Positions 40,111 to 48,746 of a DNA stretch of 64,000 bases are shown in pieces (position 1 is the first letter of the stretch; each line of letters opens with the position of its first letter). The stretch covers positions 643,681 through 707,680 of the forward strand of contig NZ_LUAV01000002.1 in NCBI RefSeq assembly GCF_002078505.1, read 5' to 3'. The DNA is from Ensifer aridi (GTDB lineage: Bacteria; Pseudomonadota; Alphaproteobacteria; Rhizobiales; Rhizobiaceae). Under the pieces are notes generated by a model that worked only from the letters and a program-made list of their open reading frames with translations, ran no database searches and was not told where the DNA came from. A program made the position numbers and the translations under genes.

Positions 40111-41214
40111 ATGGCTTTGGTTGAGCCGTTGCCGGCGCAGAATGTCGGCCAGGGCAGCTTTGGACGCTCGGCGGACCGGGATTTCCAGCGCCTTTCCTTC
40201 ACCGGCAGCGCCAGCGAATATTTCGGTATCTGGATCGTCAATATCCTGCTGACGATCATCACGCTCGGCATCTATTCCGCCTGGGCCAAGGTTCGCCGCA
40301 ACAGGTACTTCTATGGCAACACCGTGTTGCTTGGCCGTGCCTTTGAATATCATGCGAAGGGCAAGCAGATCCTCATCGGACGAGCCATCGTGATCGGAGC
40401 ACTGGTGGTGCTCAATGTGGTGGCCACACTCGCACCGGTGCTCGTGCTCTTGCCAACAGTCGTGTTTCTCGCGGCGTTGCCCTGGCTTGTCGCGAGAGGG
40501 TTGCGCTTCAATGCGCGCGTGACGAGCTATCGCAATGTCCGCTTCGATTTTGTGGGTGGCGCAGGTGGTGCGTTCAAGGCGCTTATCCTCGGCGGTTTCC
40601 TCGCTCTCATCACATTGGGGCTGCTGGCGCCGCTCGCCAGCCGGTGGGTTGGTCGTTACGTTGGATCAAACCTGCGCTTTGGCGGAAGGGCCTTCCAGAC
40701 AGATCCGCCGCTTGCGCCGCTTTATCGCGGGTTGTTCCTCGGTCTGGGGCTTGCACTGGCAGTCGCTCTCCTGGCCACGGCGATTGTGATGGGAACATTG
40801 CGCGCGACAGGGACGCTGGGGCAGTCGACGGAAAACACGATATGGCTGTGGTTCTCTATTGGTGCCAGCTACGCCGGATTTATAGCCTTCTATGGCATTA
40901 TTACATTGTTCTACCGCGCTGCCGTACGCAATGCGGTCTGGAATTCGACTGTCTTTGACGGAAACCACAGATTCTTCAGCGGCTTGTCGCGAGGGCGCTA
41001 CACCTGGATCGCAATCTCGAACTTCGTTGTCACCATTTTGACGTTGGGCCTCATGCGCCCCTGGGCGGCGGTGCGCATGGCGCGTTACACATGGACTCGG
41101 ACCGGCGTCGCCATTTTTGGGGTCGTAGGTACGCTGATGAGCGACATTGAAGAACAGGCCTCAGCTGTGGGCGCCGAGTTCATTGATTTCGAAGGTTTCG
41201 ATTTTGGCTTCTGA
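40111..41214 (+). CDS. YjgN/DUF898-family membrane protein
   Basis: 367-aa polytopic protein of unknown function with about six to eight hydrophobic segments. Two family-type blocks repeat: ILLTIITLGIYSAWAKVRRNRYFYGNT (about 45-70) and NFVVTILTLGLMRPWAAVRMARYTW (about 305-330), which look like an internal duplication. ATG 40111 has GAGGGG seven bases upstream. It overlaps the start of the M48 peptidase gene, so the two products probably act together. Confidence 0.85.
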   Translation: MALVEPLPAQNVGQGSFGRSADRDFQRLSFTGSASEYFGIWIVNILLTIITLGIYSAWAKVRRNRYFYGNTVLLGRAFEYHAKGKQILIGRAIVIGALVVLNVVATLAPVLVLLPTVVFLAALPWLVARGLRFNARVTSYRNVRFDFVGGAGGAFKALILGGFLALITLGLLAPLASRWVGRYVGSNLRFGGRAFQTDPPLAPLYRGLFLGLGLALAVALLATAIVMGTLRATGTLGQSTENTIWLWFSIGASYAGFIAFYGIITLFYRAAVRNAVWNSTVFDGNHRFFSGLSRGRYTWIAISNFVVTILTLGLMRPWAAVRMARYTWTRTGVAIFGVVGTLMSDIEEQASAVGAEFIDFEGFDFGF

Positions 41215-42265
41215 CGATCCGGTCATTGCACTTGGTGAATGGCATCCGGCCGGTTCGAGCCGCTCGGTGCCCTCAACCCTCGCCGAGGCTGGAGAGCGCC
41301 TGCTCGCGCACGACGAAGCGGGCACTGAACTCAGCGGCGACAAGCTGTCGGCCGTCGAGATTTCGGCGCGGGTCGGCGCTGTCCCGCGACGGATCACCTT
41401 CTCCGACGGATCGCTATTCGAGACAGCCGACAATGACGCGATCGATCGTTTCCTTGCGCGGAAGGGACGAGGCGGGGAAGGGTTCGTCCACCGCATGGAG
41501 CGATTTCAACCGCGGCTGATCGCCTTCGTCGCGGCGACCATCCTGTTCGGCGTGTTGATCTACCGCTTCGCCTTGCCCGTTCTTGTCGAAGTCGCCGTAG
41601 CCGTTACGCCGCCAATTGTGCCGCGGATCATGTCGGCGAGTACGCTAGAGGCGATTGACCGGACGATGCTTGACGCCACGGAGCTTGACGAGGTGCGCCG
41701 CCGCAGGATTATCGAGGGTTTCCGGAATATCGCAGCGCTCTCTGTCGGCGGGGAGGAAGGCTACACGCTCAACTTTCGCAAGGGGGGAGCGATCGGTCCC
41801 AATGCCTTCGCGCTGCCGGACGGCACCCTGATTGTCACCGATGAACTCGTAGCGCTCGCCGGCGACGATGCCGAGATGATCGTCGGCGTGCTCGCCCACG
41901 AAATCGGGCATGTCGAATTGAAGCATAGCCTGCGGCAGATCTACCGTGCCGCCGGCGTTGCCGGGCTGATCATGCTAGTCGGTGGCGATATCGGTTCAGG
42001 GGCGGAAGACGTGCTCGTCCAAGGCGCCGGCTTGCTGTCGCTTTCCTACTCGCGCTCTGCGGAGGAAGCAGCCGACCGGCATTCGGTTGAGTTGATGATG
42101 AAGGCAGGCCGGGACCCGACGGCGATTGTCCGTTTCTTTCAACTGCTCGAGACGAAGCTCGGCGATCATTCCGAGACCAGCATATTGTCAACGCATCCCG
42201 GCACGCCCGAGCGGCGCCAGGCGATCCTGGATCTGATCGCCGAGTTACAGGCGCAGCAGCGATAG
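41204..42265 (+). CDS. M48-family metallopeptidase, membrane-anchored
   Basis: 353-aa zinc peptidase. A polar N-terminal part (1-100) is followed by one membrane segment (about 105-128, LIAFVAATILFGVLIYRFALPV) and the M48 domain. The zinc motif HEIGH is at 232-236 and the third-ligand region SAEEAADRHSVELM near 285; the C-terminal STHPGTPERR matches Oma1/HtpX-like peptidases. TTG 41204 is the likely start: AAGG lies eight bases upstream and it overlaps the DUF898 stop by 11 bases. A frame open from ATG 41147 would overlap much more. Substrate unknown. Confidence 0.85.
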   Translation: MASDDPVIALGEWHPAGSSRSVPSTLAEAGERLLAHDEAGTELSGDKLSAVEISARVGAVPRRITFSDGSLFETADNDAIDRFLARKGRGGEGFVHRMERFQPRLIAFVAATILFGVLIYRFALPVLVEVAVAVTPPIVPRIMSASTLEAIDRTMLDATELDEVRRRRIIEGFRNIAALSVGGEEGYTLNFRKGGAIGPNAFALPDGTLIVTDELVALAGDDAEMIVGVLAHEIGHVELKHSLRQIYRAAGVAGLIMLVGGDIGSGAEDVLVQGAGLLSLSYSRSAEEAADRHSVELMMKAGRDPTAIVRFFQLLETKLGDHSETSILSTHPGTPERRQAILDLIAELQAQQR

Positions 42266-42280
42266 TCGTGCAAACGAAAA

Positions 42281-42301
42281 CAGCGGGCACCTGGCCCGCT
42301 G
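42281..42301. terminator. Bidirectional terminator between the M48 peptidase and the Fe3+-binding protein genes
   Basis: CAGCGGGC-ACCTG-GCCCGCTG. On the minus strand it is followed by TTTTCGTTTG, so it is better as a terminator of the leftward iron-binding protein gene. Confidence 0.65.
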
Positions 42302-42325
42302 CTTCCTGCCTAAGATTTGCTCCGC

Positions 42326-43369
42326 TCAATCCTGCGGGCCGTCGTTGTATCCGACCTTGTCGACCAGTTCCGACGCCTTCTTGCGGTTTGCCGCAATATC
42401 GGCGAGCGGCAGCGTATCTGGCTTGATCGGACCGAAGGACTTGACCACTTCGGACGGTTCGGCGCCCGGCAGCACCGGATACTCGAAAACCTGCTCGGCA
42501 TAGATCTTCTGCGCTTCGCCGGCCGAGAGGAATTCCATCAGCTTGATCGCATTCTCCTTGTTCGGAGCGTTCTTCGCGAGCGCCATGCCGGAGATATTCA
42601 CATGCGTGCCACGGTCCTTGGCGTTCGGGAACAGGACCTTGATGGCCGAGGCCCACTCCTTCTGCTGAGGCTCCTTCTCGTTCGTCAGCATCAGACCGAC
42701 ATAGTAGCTGTTGCCGAGCGCGAGATCGCACTCGCCGGCGAAGATGGCTTTCGCCTGGTCGCGGTCGCCCCCGTCCGGCTTCTTGGCGAGATTGTTCCTG
42801 AGGCCCGTCAGCCATTTCTCCGTTTCGGCTTCGCCGTGATGCGCGATCATCGAGGCGAAGAGGCCGATATTGTAGGAGTGCTGCCCATCGCGGGTGCAGA
42901 CCTTGCCCTTCCACTTCGGATCGGCGAGTTCCTCATAGGTGATATCGTTCTGCGCCACGCGCTCCTTCGACGCGTAGACGACGCGTCCGCGTGTGGTGAG
43001 ACCGAACCAGTTGCCGGCGGGATCGCGGAAATGCGCCGGGATATCCTTGTTGATCTCCTCGTTGACGAGCGGCTGCGTCACCCCGGCGTCCTTCGCCTCG
43101 GTTAGGCGGCTGATGTCGACGGTCAGGATGACGTCGGCTGGAGAGTTCGCGCCTTCCGCCTGGATGCGCTCGACGAGGCCCTTGTCGAGGAAGAGGACGT
43201 TGGTGGTGATGCCGGTCTCCTTGGTGAAGGCGTCCAGCAGCGGCTTGATGAGGTCGGGCTGGCGGTAGGAATAGATATTGACCTCGCCGTCCGCCCTGAC
43301 CGATGCCGTGAAGGCAAGGAACGCTGCCGCCGCCGACAGGGTGCCGATCATCGCTTTCGAGACTCGCAT
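42326..43369 (-). CDS. Fe(3+) ABC transporter substrate-binding protein (FbpA/AfuA-like)
   Basis: 347-aa periplasmic iron-binding protein with a signal peptide at 1-26 (ending SVRA). The mature N-terminus GEVNIYSYRQPDLIKPLLDAF is characteristic of ferric-binding proteins, and the Tyr-Tyr pair in LGNSYYVGLM is the usual Fe3+ ligand. GGAGAG lies six bases before ATG 43369. It is divergent from rirA and has an IRO-like site in its promoter, so iron repression is expected. The permease may be the fused gene at 31244; the ATPase is not in the window. Confidence 0.9.
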   Translation of the reverse strand: MRVSKAMIGTLSAAAAFLAFTASVRADGEVNIYSYRQPDLIKPLLDAFTKETGITTNVLFLDKGLVERIQAEGANSPADVILTVDISRLTEAKDAGVTQPLVNEEINKDIPAHFRDPAGNWFGLTTRGRVVYASKERVAQNDITYEELADPKWKGKVCTRDGQHSYNIGLFASMIAHHGEAETEKWLTGLRNNLAKKPDGGDRDQAKAIFAGECDLALGNSYYVGLMLTNEKEPQQKEWASAIKVLFPNAKDRGTHVNISGMALAKNAPNKENAIKLMEFLSAGEAQKIYAEQVFEYPVLPGAEPSEVVKSFGPIKPDTLPLADIAANRKKASELVDKVGYNDGPQD

Positions 43370-43398
43370 GGTGTTCTCTCCGTTAGATGTTTATAACT

Positions 43399-43413
43399 TA
43401 ACCGGGCCGGTCA
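43399..43413 (-). promoter_or_regulatory. IRO-like RirA site upstream of the Fe3+-binding protein gene
   Basis: On the minus strand TGA-CCGGCCCGG-TTA, one mismatch from the rhizobial iron-responsive operator TGA-N9-TCA. It lies 30 bases upstream of the ATG at 43369, a position suited to repression. Confidence 0.5.
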
Positions 43414-43485
43414 TATTTCTTACTTCCCTGGCTGCCAGTCAACGACAAACCGTGAAGTTGACCGCGATCGTATGTTTTTCTGTTT

Positions 43486-43502
43486 TTTGGAATTGTTCCA
43501 AA
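43486..43502 (+). promoter_or_regulatory. Irr-box (ICE)-like palindrome in the rirA promoter
   Basis: TTTGGAA-TTG-TTCCAAA, perfect 7-bp arms. It has the form of the iron-control element bound by Irr (TTTAGAA-N3-TTCTAAA) with a symmetric A-to-G change. It overlaps the predicted -35 box. Confidence 0.55.
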
Positions 43503-43520
43503 CTGTGATCCGTCCTATAT
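43493..43520 (+). promoter_or_regulatory. rirA promoter
   Basis: TTGTTC (43493-43498), 16-base spacer, CTATAT (43515-43520), the preferred -10 form in S. meliloti. Transcript start near 43527. Confidence 0.55.
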
Positions 43521-43555
43521 GATGAAAAACGAATTTTTCGATTCCGGAGTGAATG

Positions 43556-44020
43556 ATGCGTCTGACGAAGCAAACAAACTACGCAGTTCGCATGCTGATG
43601 TACTGCGCTGCGAACGGCGAGAAGCTCAGTCGCATTCCTGAGATCGCCAGGGCCTACGGCGTTTCCGAACTGTTCCTGTTCAAGATCCTGCAGCCGCTGA
43701 CGAAGGCGGGCCTCGTCGAGACAGTACGCGGCCGCAATGGCGGCGTTCGCCTGCCGCGGCCTGCGTCGGAGATCAGCCTTTTCGATGTCGTGAAGGTGAC
43801 GGAGGACAGCTTCGCGATGGCGGAGTGCTTCGAAGCGGGCGAGATCGACTGCCCGCTGGTGGATAGCTGCGGCCTCAATGCGGCCCTGCGCAAAGCGTTG
43901 AACGCTTTCTTCGAGGTGCTGCAAGGCTACACGATCGACGATCTCGTCAAGGCCCGTCCGCAGATCAACTTCCTGCTGGGCCTCGAGGAGACGACGCGCG
44001 CCCAGACCTCGGCCGCCTGA
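43556..44020 (+). CDS. rirA: Iron-responsive Rrf2-family repressor RirA
   Basis: 154-aa global iron regulator of Rhizobiaceae that represses iron uptake genes when iron is sufficient. The N-terminal winged helix-turn-helix (RLTKQTNYAVRMLMYCAAN...) is followed by the three Fe-S ligands Cys91, Cys99 and Cys105 (ECFEAGEIDCPLVDSC), exactly the spacing known for RirA. Tandem ATGs occur at 43553 and 43556; GGAG is three and six bases away, favouring 43556. It is flanked by an iron-binding protein gene and dppABCDF. Confidence 0.97.
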   Translation: MRLTKQTNYAVRMLMYCAANGEKLSRIPEIARAYGVSELFLFKILQPLTKAGLVETVRGRNGGVRLPRPASEISLFDVVKVTEDSFAMAECFEAGEIDCPLVDSCGLNAALRKALNAFFEVLQGYTIDDLVKARPQINFLLGLEETTRAQTSAA

Positions 44021-44043
44021 ATTAGCTCGCTGATCAGTATGAG

Positions 44044-44085
44044 AACGCGCGTGCAGTCGCTCTGCACGCGCGTTGTCGTTTTTGC
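44044..44085 (+). terminator. rirA terminator
   Basis: AACGCGCGTGCAG (44044-44056) pairs perfectly with CTGCACGCGCGTT (44062-44074) around TCGCT; TGTCGTTTTTG follows. Confidence 0.88.
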
Positions 44086-44259
44086 CGAACTGGCGCAAGT
44101 CTCTACTTGTGGAAGAATTTTTCGCCTAGACAAATTTCTGAAGCGACTTATTGCATTGCGACGCCAAATGTCGTTCCATCCGTTCGTTGTCCGGATGGAC
44201 AATTTCATGCCGCGTCAGGAAAAATACGAGAACAAAAAACAAATCTGGGAAGCAAGCTC

Positions 44260-45855
44260 ATGAAAAAGCTCACTACGCTCTTCGCAGCGACGGCGCTCGC
44301 CACGCTGATGGCCGGCACCGCCTGGTCGAAAACATTCGTCTACTGCTCCGAAGGTTCGCCGGAAGGCTTCGATCCCGGCCTCTACACCGCTGGTACGACG
44401 TTCGACGCTGCCGCGCACACAGTCTACAACCGCCTTCTGGAATTCAAGAAGGGCACGACCGAGACCGAGCCTGGGCTCGCCGAAAGCTGGACGATTTCCG
44501 ACGACGGTCTCGAATACACCTTCAAACTCCGCCCGGGCGTCAAGTTCCAGACGACGGAATTCTTCACGCCGACCCGCGAACTCAACGCCGACGACGTGAT
44601 CTTCTCGCTCGAGCGTCAGTGGAAGTCCGACCATCCGTGGCATGGCTACGTGACCGGCGGTTCCTGGGAATATTTCGCCGGCATGGGTCTGCCGGACGTT
44701 CTCGAGTCGATCGAGAAGGTCGATGACATGACGGTGAAGATCAAGCTGAAGCGCAAGGAAGCGCCGTTCCTTGCCAACCTTGCCATGCCCTTCGCTTCGA
44801 TCATCTCGAAGGAGTATGCCGATAAGCTGCAGGCCGAAGGCAAGATGAACCAGCTCAACCAGATGCCGCTCGGGACGGGTCCGTTTGCCTTCGTCGGCTA
44901 CCAGCAGGATGCGGTCATCCGTTACAAGGCCCATCCGGATTATTGGGGCGGAAAGCAGAAGATCGACGATCTGGTATTCGCGATCACCACGGATGCAGCC
45001 GTTCGCTTCCAGAAGCTGCAGGCCGGCGAATGCCATCTGATGCCCTACCCGAACGCGGCCGACGTCGAGGCGATGAAAGCCGATCCGAACCTCAAGGTGA
45101 TGGAACAGGCCGGTCTCAACGTCGCCTATCTCGCCTACAACACGACCCAGCCTCCCTTCGACAAGGTTGAAGTCCGCAAGGCGCTGAACAAGGCGATCAA
45201 CAAGCAGGCGATCGTCGACGCCGTTTTCCAGGGACAGGCGCAGCCAGCGACAAACCCGATTCCGCCGACGATGTGGTCCTATAACGAGCAGATCGAAGAC
45301 GACACCTACGAGCCGGAAGTCGCCAAGAAGATGCTCGAGGATGCCGGCGTCAAGGACCTGTCGATGAAGGTCTGGGCGATGCCGGTTGCGCGGCCGTATA
45401 TGCTGAACGCCCGTCGCGCCGCCGAGCTGATGCAGGCCGACTTCGCCAAGATCGGCGTCAAGGTCGAAATCGTCTCCTACGAATGGGCCGAATACCTCGA
45501 GAAGTCGAAGGCCAAGGACCGCGACGGTGCGGTGATCCTCGGCTGGACGGGTGACAATGGTGATCCGGACAACTTCCTCGATACTCTGCTCGGTTGCGAC
45601 GCTGTCGGCGGCAACAACCGTGCGCAGTGGTGCAACAAGGAATTCGATGACCTGGTCACCAAGGCCAAGGAAGCGACCGACGTTGCAGAGCGCACCAAGC
45701 TCTACGAACAGGCACAGGTCGTCTTTAAGCGTGAAGCGCCCTGGGCAACCATCGACCACTCGCTGTCGATCGTCCCGATGCGCAAGAATGTCGAAGGCTT
45801 CGTGCAGAGCCCGCTCGGCGACTTTGCTTTCGACGGCGTTGACATTGTAGAGTAA
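44260..45855 (+). CDS. dppA: Dipeptide ABC transporter substrate-binding protein
   Basis: 531-aa periplasmic protein of SBP family 5. Signal peptide 1-22 (KKLTTLFAATALATLMAGTAWS), mature KTFVYCSEGSPEGFDPGLYTAG as in DppA. LAESWTISDDGLEYTFKLRPGVKF is the family core. First gene of dppABCDF. In R. leguminosarum the Dpp system imports dipeptides and delta-aminolevulinate, so this one may feed heme synthesis. ATG 44260 follows GGGAAG; the frame is open further upstream but without signal-peptide sense. Confidence 0.95.
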   Translation: MKKLTTLFAATALATLMAGTAWSKTFVYCSEGSPEGFDPGLYTAGTTFDAAAHTVYNRLLEFKKGTTETEPGLAESWTISDDGLEYTFKLRPGVKFQTTEFFTPTRELNADDVIFSLERQWKSDHPWHGYVTGGSWEYFAGMGLPDVLESIEKVDDMTVKIKLKRKEAPFLANLAMPFASIISKEYADKLQAEGKMNQLNQMPLGTGPFAFVGYQQDAVIRYKAHPDYWGGKQKIDDLVFAITTDAAVRFQKLQAGECHLMPYPNAADVEAMKADPNLKVMEQAGLNVAYLAYNTTQPPFDKVEVRKALNKAINKQAIVDAVFQGQAQPATNPIPPTMWSYNEQIEDDTYEPEVAKKMLEDAGVKDLSMKVWAMPVARPYMLNARRAAELMQADFAKIGVKVEIVSYEWAEYLEKSKAKDRDGAVILGWTGDNGDPDNFLDTLLGCDAVGGNNRAQWCNKEFDDLVTKAKEATDVAERTKLYEQAQVVFKREAPWATIDHSLSIVPMRKNVEGFVQSPLGDFAFDGVDIVE

Positions 45856-45871
45856 TCTTATCGACTGACCC

Positions 45872-45912
45872 GAAGGGGGCGTTTGCCGTTGGGCGAGCGC
45901 CCCTCTTCCTTT
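45872..45912 (+). terminator. Possible attenuator between dppA and dppB
   Basis: GGGGCG (45876-45881) can pair with CGCCCC (45898-45903) around a 16-base loop, followed by TCTTCCTTTTT. It lies about 20 bases after the dppA stop. Confidence 0.5.
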
Positions 45913-45966
45913 TTGCCGGTGCTGCCGCTCAAGCGTAGTCGCGGCCACGAGGCATGAGGTTTGACT

Positions 45967-46971
45967 ATGTTCCGATTTTTCCTGGCGCGCCTGGCCGTGT
46001 TGATCCCGACCTTCATCGGGGTCTCCATCATCGCCTTTTCCTTCATCCGCCTGCTTCCTGGCGATCCGGTGGCGCTGCTTTCCGGCGAACGGGTGATGTC
46101 GCCGGAGCGGCACGCCGAAATTTCTCACCAGCTGGGTTTCGATCGCCCGATCGTCGTGCAGTATCTTGATTATCTCTGGGGCGTTCTTCAGGGCGATTTC
46201 GGGGTATCGATCGTCACCAAGGAGCCGGTGATCGATCAGTTCCTGGAGCTCTTCCCGGCGACGGTCGAGCTTTCGCTCTGCGCCATCCTCTTTGCCGTCA
46301 TCGTCGGCATCCCCGCCGGCGTCATCGCGGCAATCAAGCGCGGCTCCATCTTCGACCAGATCATCATGGGCACGGCGCTCGTCGGCTTCTCGATGCCGAT
46401 CTTCTGGTGGGGCCTGCTGCTGATCATCGTCGTTTCCGGCATCTTGCAGTGGACCCCAGTCTCCGGACGCATTTCGCTGATGTTCTTCTTCCCTTCGGTC
46501 ACCGGCTTCATGCTGATCGATTCGCTGTTGTCGGGACAGGCGGGGGCGTTCCAGTCGGCCCTCAATCACCTCGTTCTGCCGACGATCGTGCTCGGGACCA
46601 TTCCGCTCGCCGTCATTGCGCGCCAGACGCGCTCTGCGATGCTGGAGGTGCTTTCTGAGGATTATGTCCGAACCGCACGCGCCAAGGGGCTCCCGACTTT
46701 CCGCGTGGTCGGCATCCACGCGCTCCGCAATGCAATGATCCCGGTCGTCACCACCATCGGACTGCAGATCGGCGTGATGCTGGCAGGCGCCATCCTGACA
46801 GAGACGATCTTCTCCTGGCCGGGCATCGGTAAATGGATGGTCGATTCAGTGTTCCGGCGCGACTATGCCGTCATCCAGGGCGGGCTCTTGATCATCGCCG
46901 GCGTCATCATGTTGGTGAACCTGGCCGTGGACCTGCTCTACGGCCTGATCAACCCTCGTATCCGGCATTGA
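45967..46971 (+). CDS. dppB: Dipeptide ABC transporter permease
   Basis: 334-aa inner-membrane permease, DppB type, with six membrane segments, the first at 5-27. The N-terminal FIRLLPGDPVALLSGERV is the family signature and the EAA loop is near 220 (RTARAKGLPTFRVVGIHALRNAMIPV). GAGG lies seven bases before ATG 45967; an upstream in-frame TTG (45961) is possible. Confidence 0.94.
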   Translation: MFRFFLARLAVLIPTFIGVSIIAFSFIRLLPGDPVALLSGERVMSPERHAEISHQLGFDRPIVVQYLDYLWGVLQGDFGVSIVTKEPVIDQFLELFPATVELSLCAILFAVIVGIPAGVIAAIKRGSIFDQIIMGTALVGFSMPIFWWGLLLIIVVSGILQWTPVSGRISLMFFFPSVTGFMLIDSLLSGQAGAFQSALNHLVLPTIVLGTIPLAVIARQTRSAMLEVLSEDYVRTARAKGLPTFRVVGIHALRNAMIPVVTTIGLQIGVMLAGAILTETIFSWPGIGKWMVDSVFRRDYAVIQGGLLIIAGVIMLVNLAVDLLYGLINPRIRH

Positions 46972-46981
46972 GGAAGGCGAT

Positions 46982-47890
46982 ATGACCGAAGTTACCGCAA
47001 CAAGCCCCATATCGACCGATCCGTCCCGCCGCGCGAGGCTCGCCGAATTCTGGTTCTATTTTTCGGAGAACCGCGGCGCCGTCATTGGTCTCTTCTTCTT
47101 CCTGTTCCTGGTCGTTCTCGCCATTTGCGCTCCGCTCGTGGCACCGCATGATCCGACCATCCAGTTCCGCGAGTCGGTGTTGCTGCCGCCCTTCTGGCAG
47201 GAAGGCGGTCGCGTCGGGTTCCTTCTCGGAACCGATGCCGTCGGCCGCGACATGCTCTCCCGCCTCATCTATGGGACGCGCTTCTCGCTGTTCGTCGGCG
47301 TTATCGTGACCACCTTGTCTCTGACCGGCGGCATCCTCGTCGGGGTGATTGCCGGCTATTTCCGTGGGTGGGTCGACACCGTCATCATGCGGATCATGGA
47401 CATCATCTTGGCCTTCCCGTCGCTCTTGCTGGCGCTCGTCCTCGTGGCGGTGCTTGGGCCGGGGCTCACCAATGCGATGATCGCGATCGCCCTCGTTTTC
47501 CAGCCGCACTTCGTTCGCCTGACGCGAGCGGCCGTAATGACGGAAAAGACGCGCGATTACGTCGTGGCGGCAAAGGTCGCCGGAGCCGGACACCTGAGGC
47601 TGATGTTCAAGACCATCCTGCCGAACTGCATGGCGCCACTCATCGTTCAGGCGACGCTGTCCTTTTCGAACGCGATCCTCGATGCCGCGGCGCTCGGCTT
47701 CCTCGGCATGGGCGCGCAGCCGCCGACGCCGGAATGGGGGACGATGCTGGCAGAAGCACGCGAATTCATTTTGCGTGCCTGGTGGGTCGTCACGCTCCCC
47801 GGTCTCGCTATCCTCGCGACCGTTCTCGCGATCAATCTGATGGGCGATGGCCTGCGTGATGCTCTCGACCCCAAGCTGAAGAGGTCCTGA
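46982..47890 (+). CDS. dppC: Dipeptide ABC transporter permease
   Basis: 302-aa partner permease, DppC type. A cytoplasmic N-terminus of about 28 residues precedes the first membrane segment (about 35-57, VIGLFFFLFLVVLAICAPLVAPHD). LGTDAVGRDMLSRLIYGTR near 82 and the EAA loop YVVAAKVAGAGHLRLMFKTILPN near 190 are family marks. AGGAAGG precedes the ATG. dppD follows after one base. Confidence 0.94.
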   Translation: MTEVTATSPISTDPSRRARLAEFWFYFSENRGAVIGLFFFLFLVVLAICAPLVAPHDPTIQFRESVLLPPFWQEGGRVGFLLGTDAVGRDMLSRLIYGTRFSLFVGVIVTTLSLTGGILVGVIAGYFRGWVDTVIMRIMDIILAFPSLLLALVLVAVLGPGLTNAMIAIALVFQPHFVRLTRAAVMTEKTRDYVVAAKVAGAGHLRLMFKTILPNCMAPLIVQATLSFSNAILDAAALGFLGMGAQPPTPEWGTMLAEAREFILRAWWVVTLPGLAILATVLAINLMGDGLRDALDPKLKRS

Positions 47891-47891
47891 C

Positions 47892-48746
47892 ATGGCGCTT
47901 CTCGAAATTGAAAATCTCGTCGTCGAATTCCAGACCGCGACAGGGCCGTTCCGGGCAGTCGACGGCGTCTCGCTCAAGGTCGATGAGGGCGAAGTCCTGG
48001 CGATCGTCGGAGAATCGGGATCGGGCAAATCCGTGTCCATGCTCGCCGCGATGGGGCTTCTGCCTTGGACCGCGACGGTGACGGCGGACAAGCTCACCTT
48101 CAACGGGCGGGATCTCTTGAAAATGTCCTCGGCCGACCGCCGCAAGATCATCGGCAAGGATATCGCCATGATCTTTCAGGAACCGATCGCAAGCCTCAAT
48201 CCCTGCTTCACCGTCGGGTTCCAGATAGAGGAAGTGCTGCGCATTCATATGGGCCTCGACCGGGCGGCACGGCGCAAGCGCGCAATCGAGCTTTTCGAGG
48301 CCGTTGGCATTCCCGATCCGACCGAGCGCCTCAGCCATTTTCCGCATCAGATGTCGGGCGGACAGTGCCAGCGCGTGATGATCGCCATTGCGCTCGCCTG
48401 CAATCCGAAGTTGCTCATTGCGGATGAGCCGACGACCGCGCTCGATGTGACCATCCAGAAGCAGATCCTCGACCTTCTGATGAAACTGCAGCAGGAGTAC
48501 CGCATGGGCCTGATCATGATCACGCACAACATGGGCGTGGTCGCGGAAACGGCGGATCGCGTCATCGTCCAATACAAGGGTCGCAAGATCGAGGAGGCGG
48601 ATGTGCTGTCGCTCTTCGAATCGCCGAAGAGCAACTACACGCGCGCGCTTCTCGCAGCCCTCCCTGAGAATGCGACCGGTGACCGCCTGCCGACAATCTC
48701 CGAACTTTTCAAGGACCAGCAGATGCTCGAGGGAGCCGCTCGATGA
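47892..48746 (+). CDS. dppD: Dipeptide ABC transporter ATP-binding protein
   Basis: 284-aa ATPase of the oligo/dipeptide subfamily. Walker A GESGSGKS near 39, [19 protein letters not shown] near 96, signature [12 protein letters not shown] near 155, Walker [15 protein letters not shown] near 175. The C-terminus is shorter (about 284 against about 325 aa), so the Cys-rich iron-sulfur tail known from many DppD/OppD proteins is absent. Its end overlaps dppF by four bases (ATGA). Confidence 0.93.
   Translation: MALLEIENLVVEFQTATGPFRAVDGVSLKVDEGEVLAIVGESGSGKSVSMLAAMGLLPWTATVTADKLTFNGRDLLKMSSADRRKIIGKDIAMIFQEPIASLNPCFTVGFQIEEVLRIHMGLDRAARRKRAIELFEAVGIPDPTERLSHFPHQMSGGQCQRVMIAIALACNPKLLIADEPTTALDVTIQKQILDLLMKLQQEYRMGLIMITHNMGVVAETADRVIVQYKGRKIEEADVLSLFESPKSNYTRALLAALPENATGDRLPTISELFKDQQMLEGAAR

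Noticed and set aside
44215..46719. 834-codon minus-strand open frame opposite dppA/dppB
   Set aside because: Spans two well-supported genes and their gap; composition is that of antisense frames.
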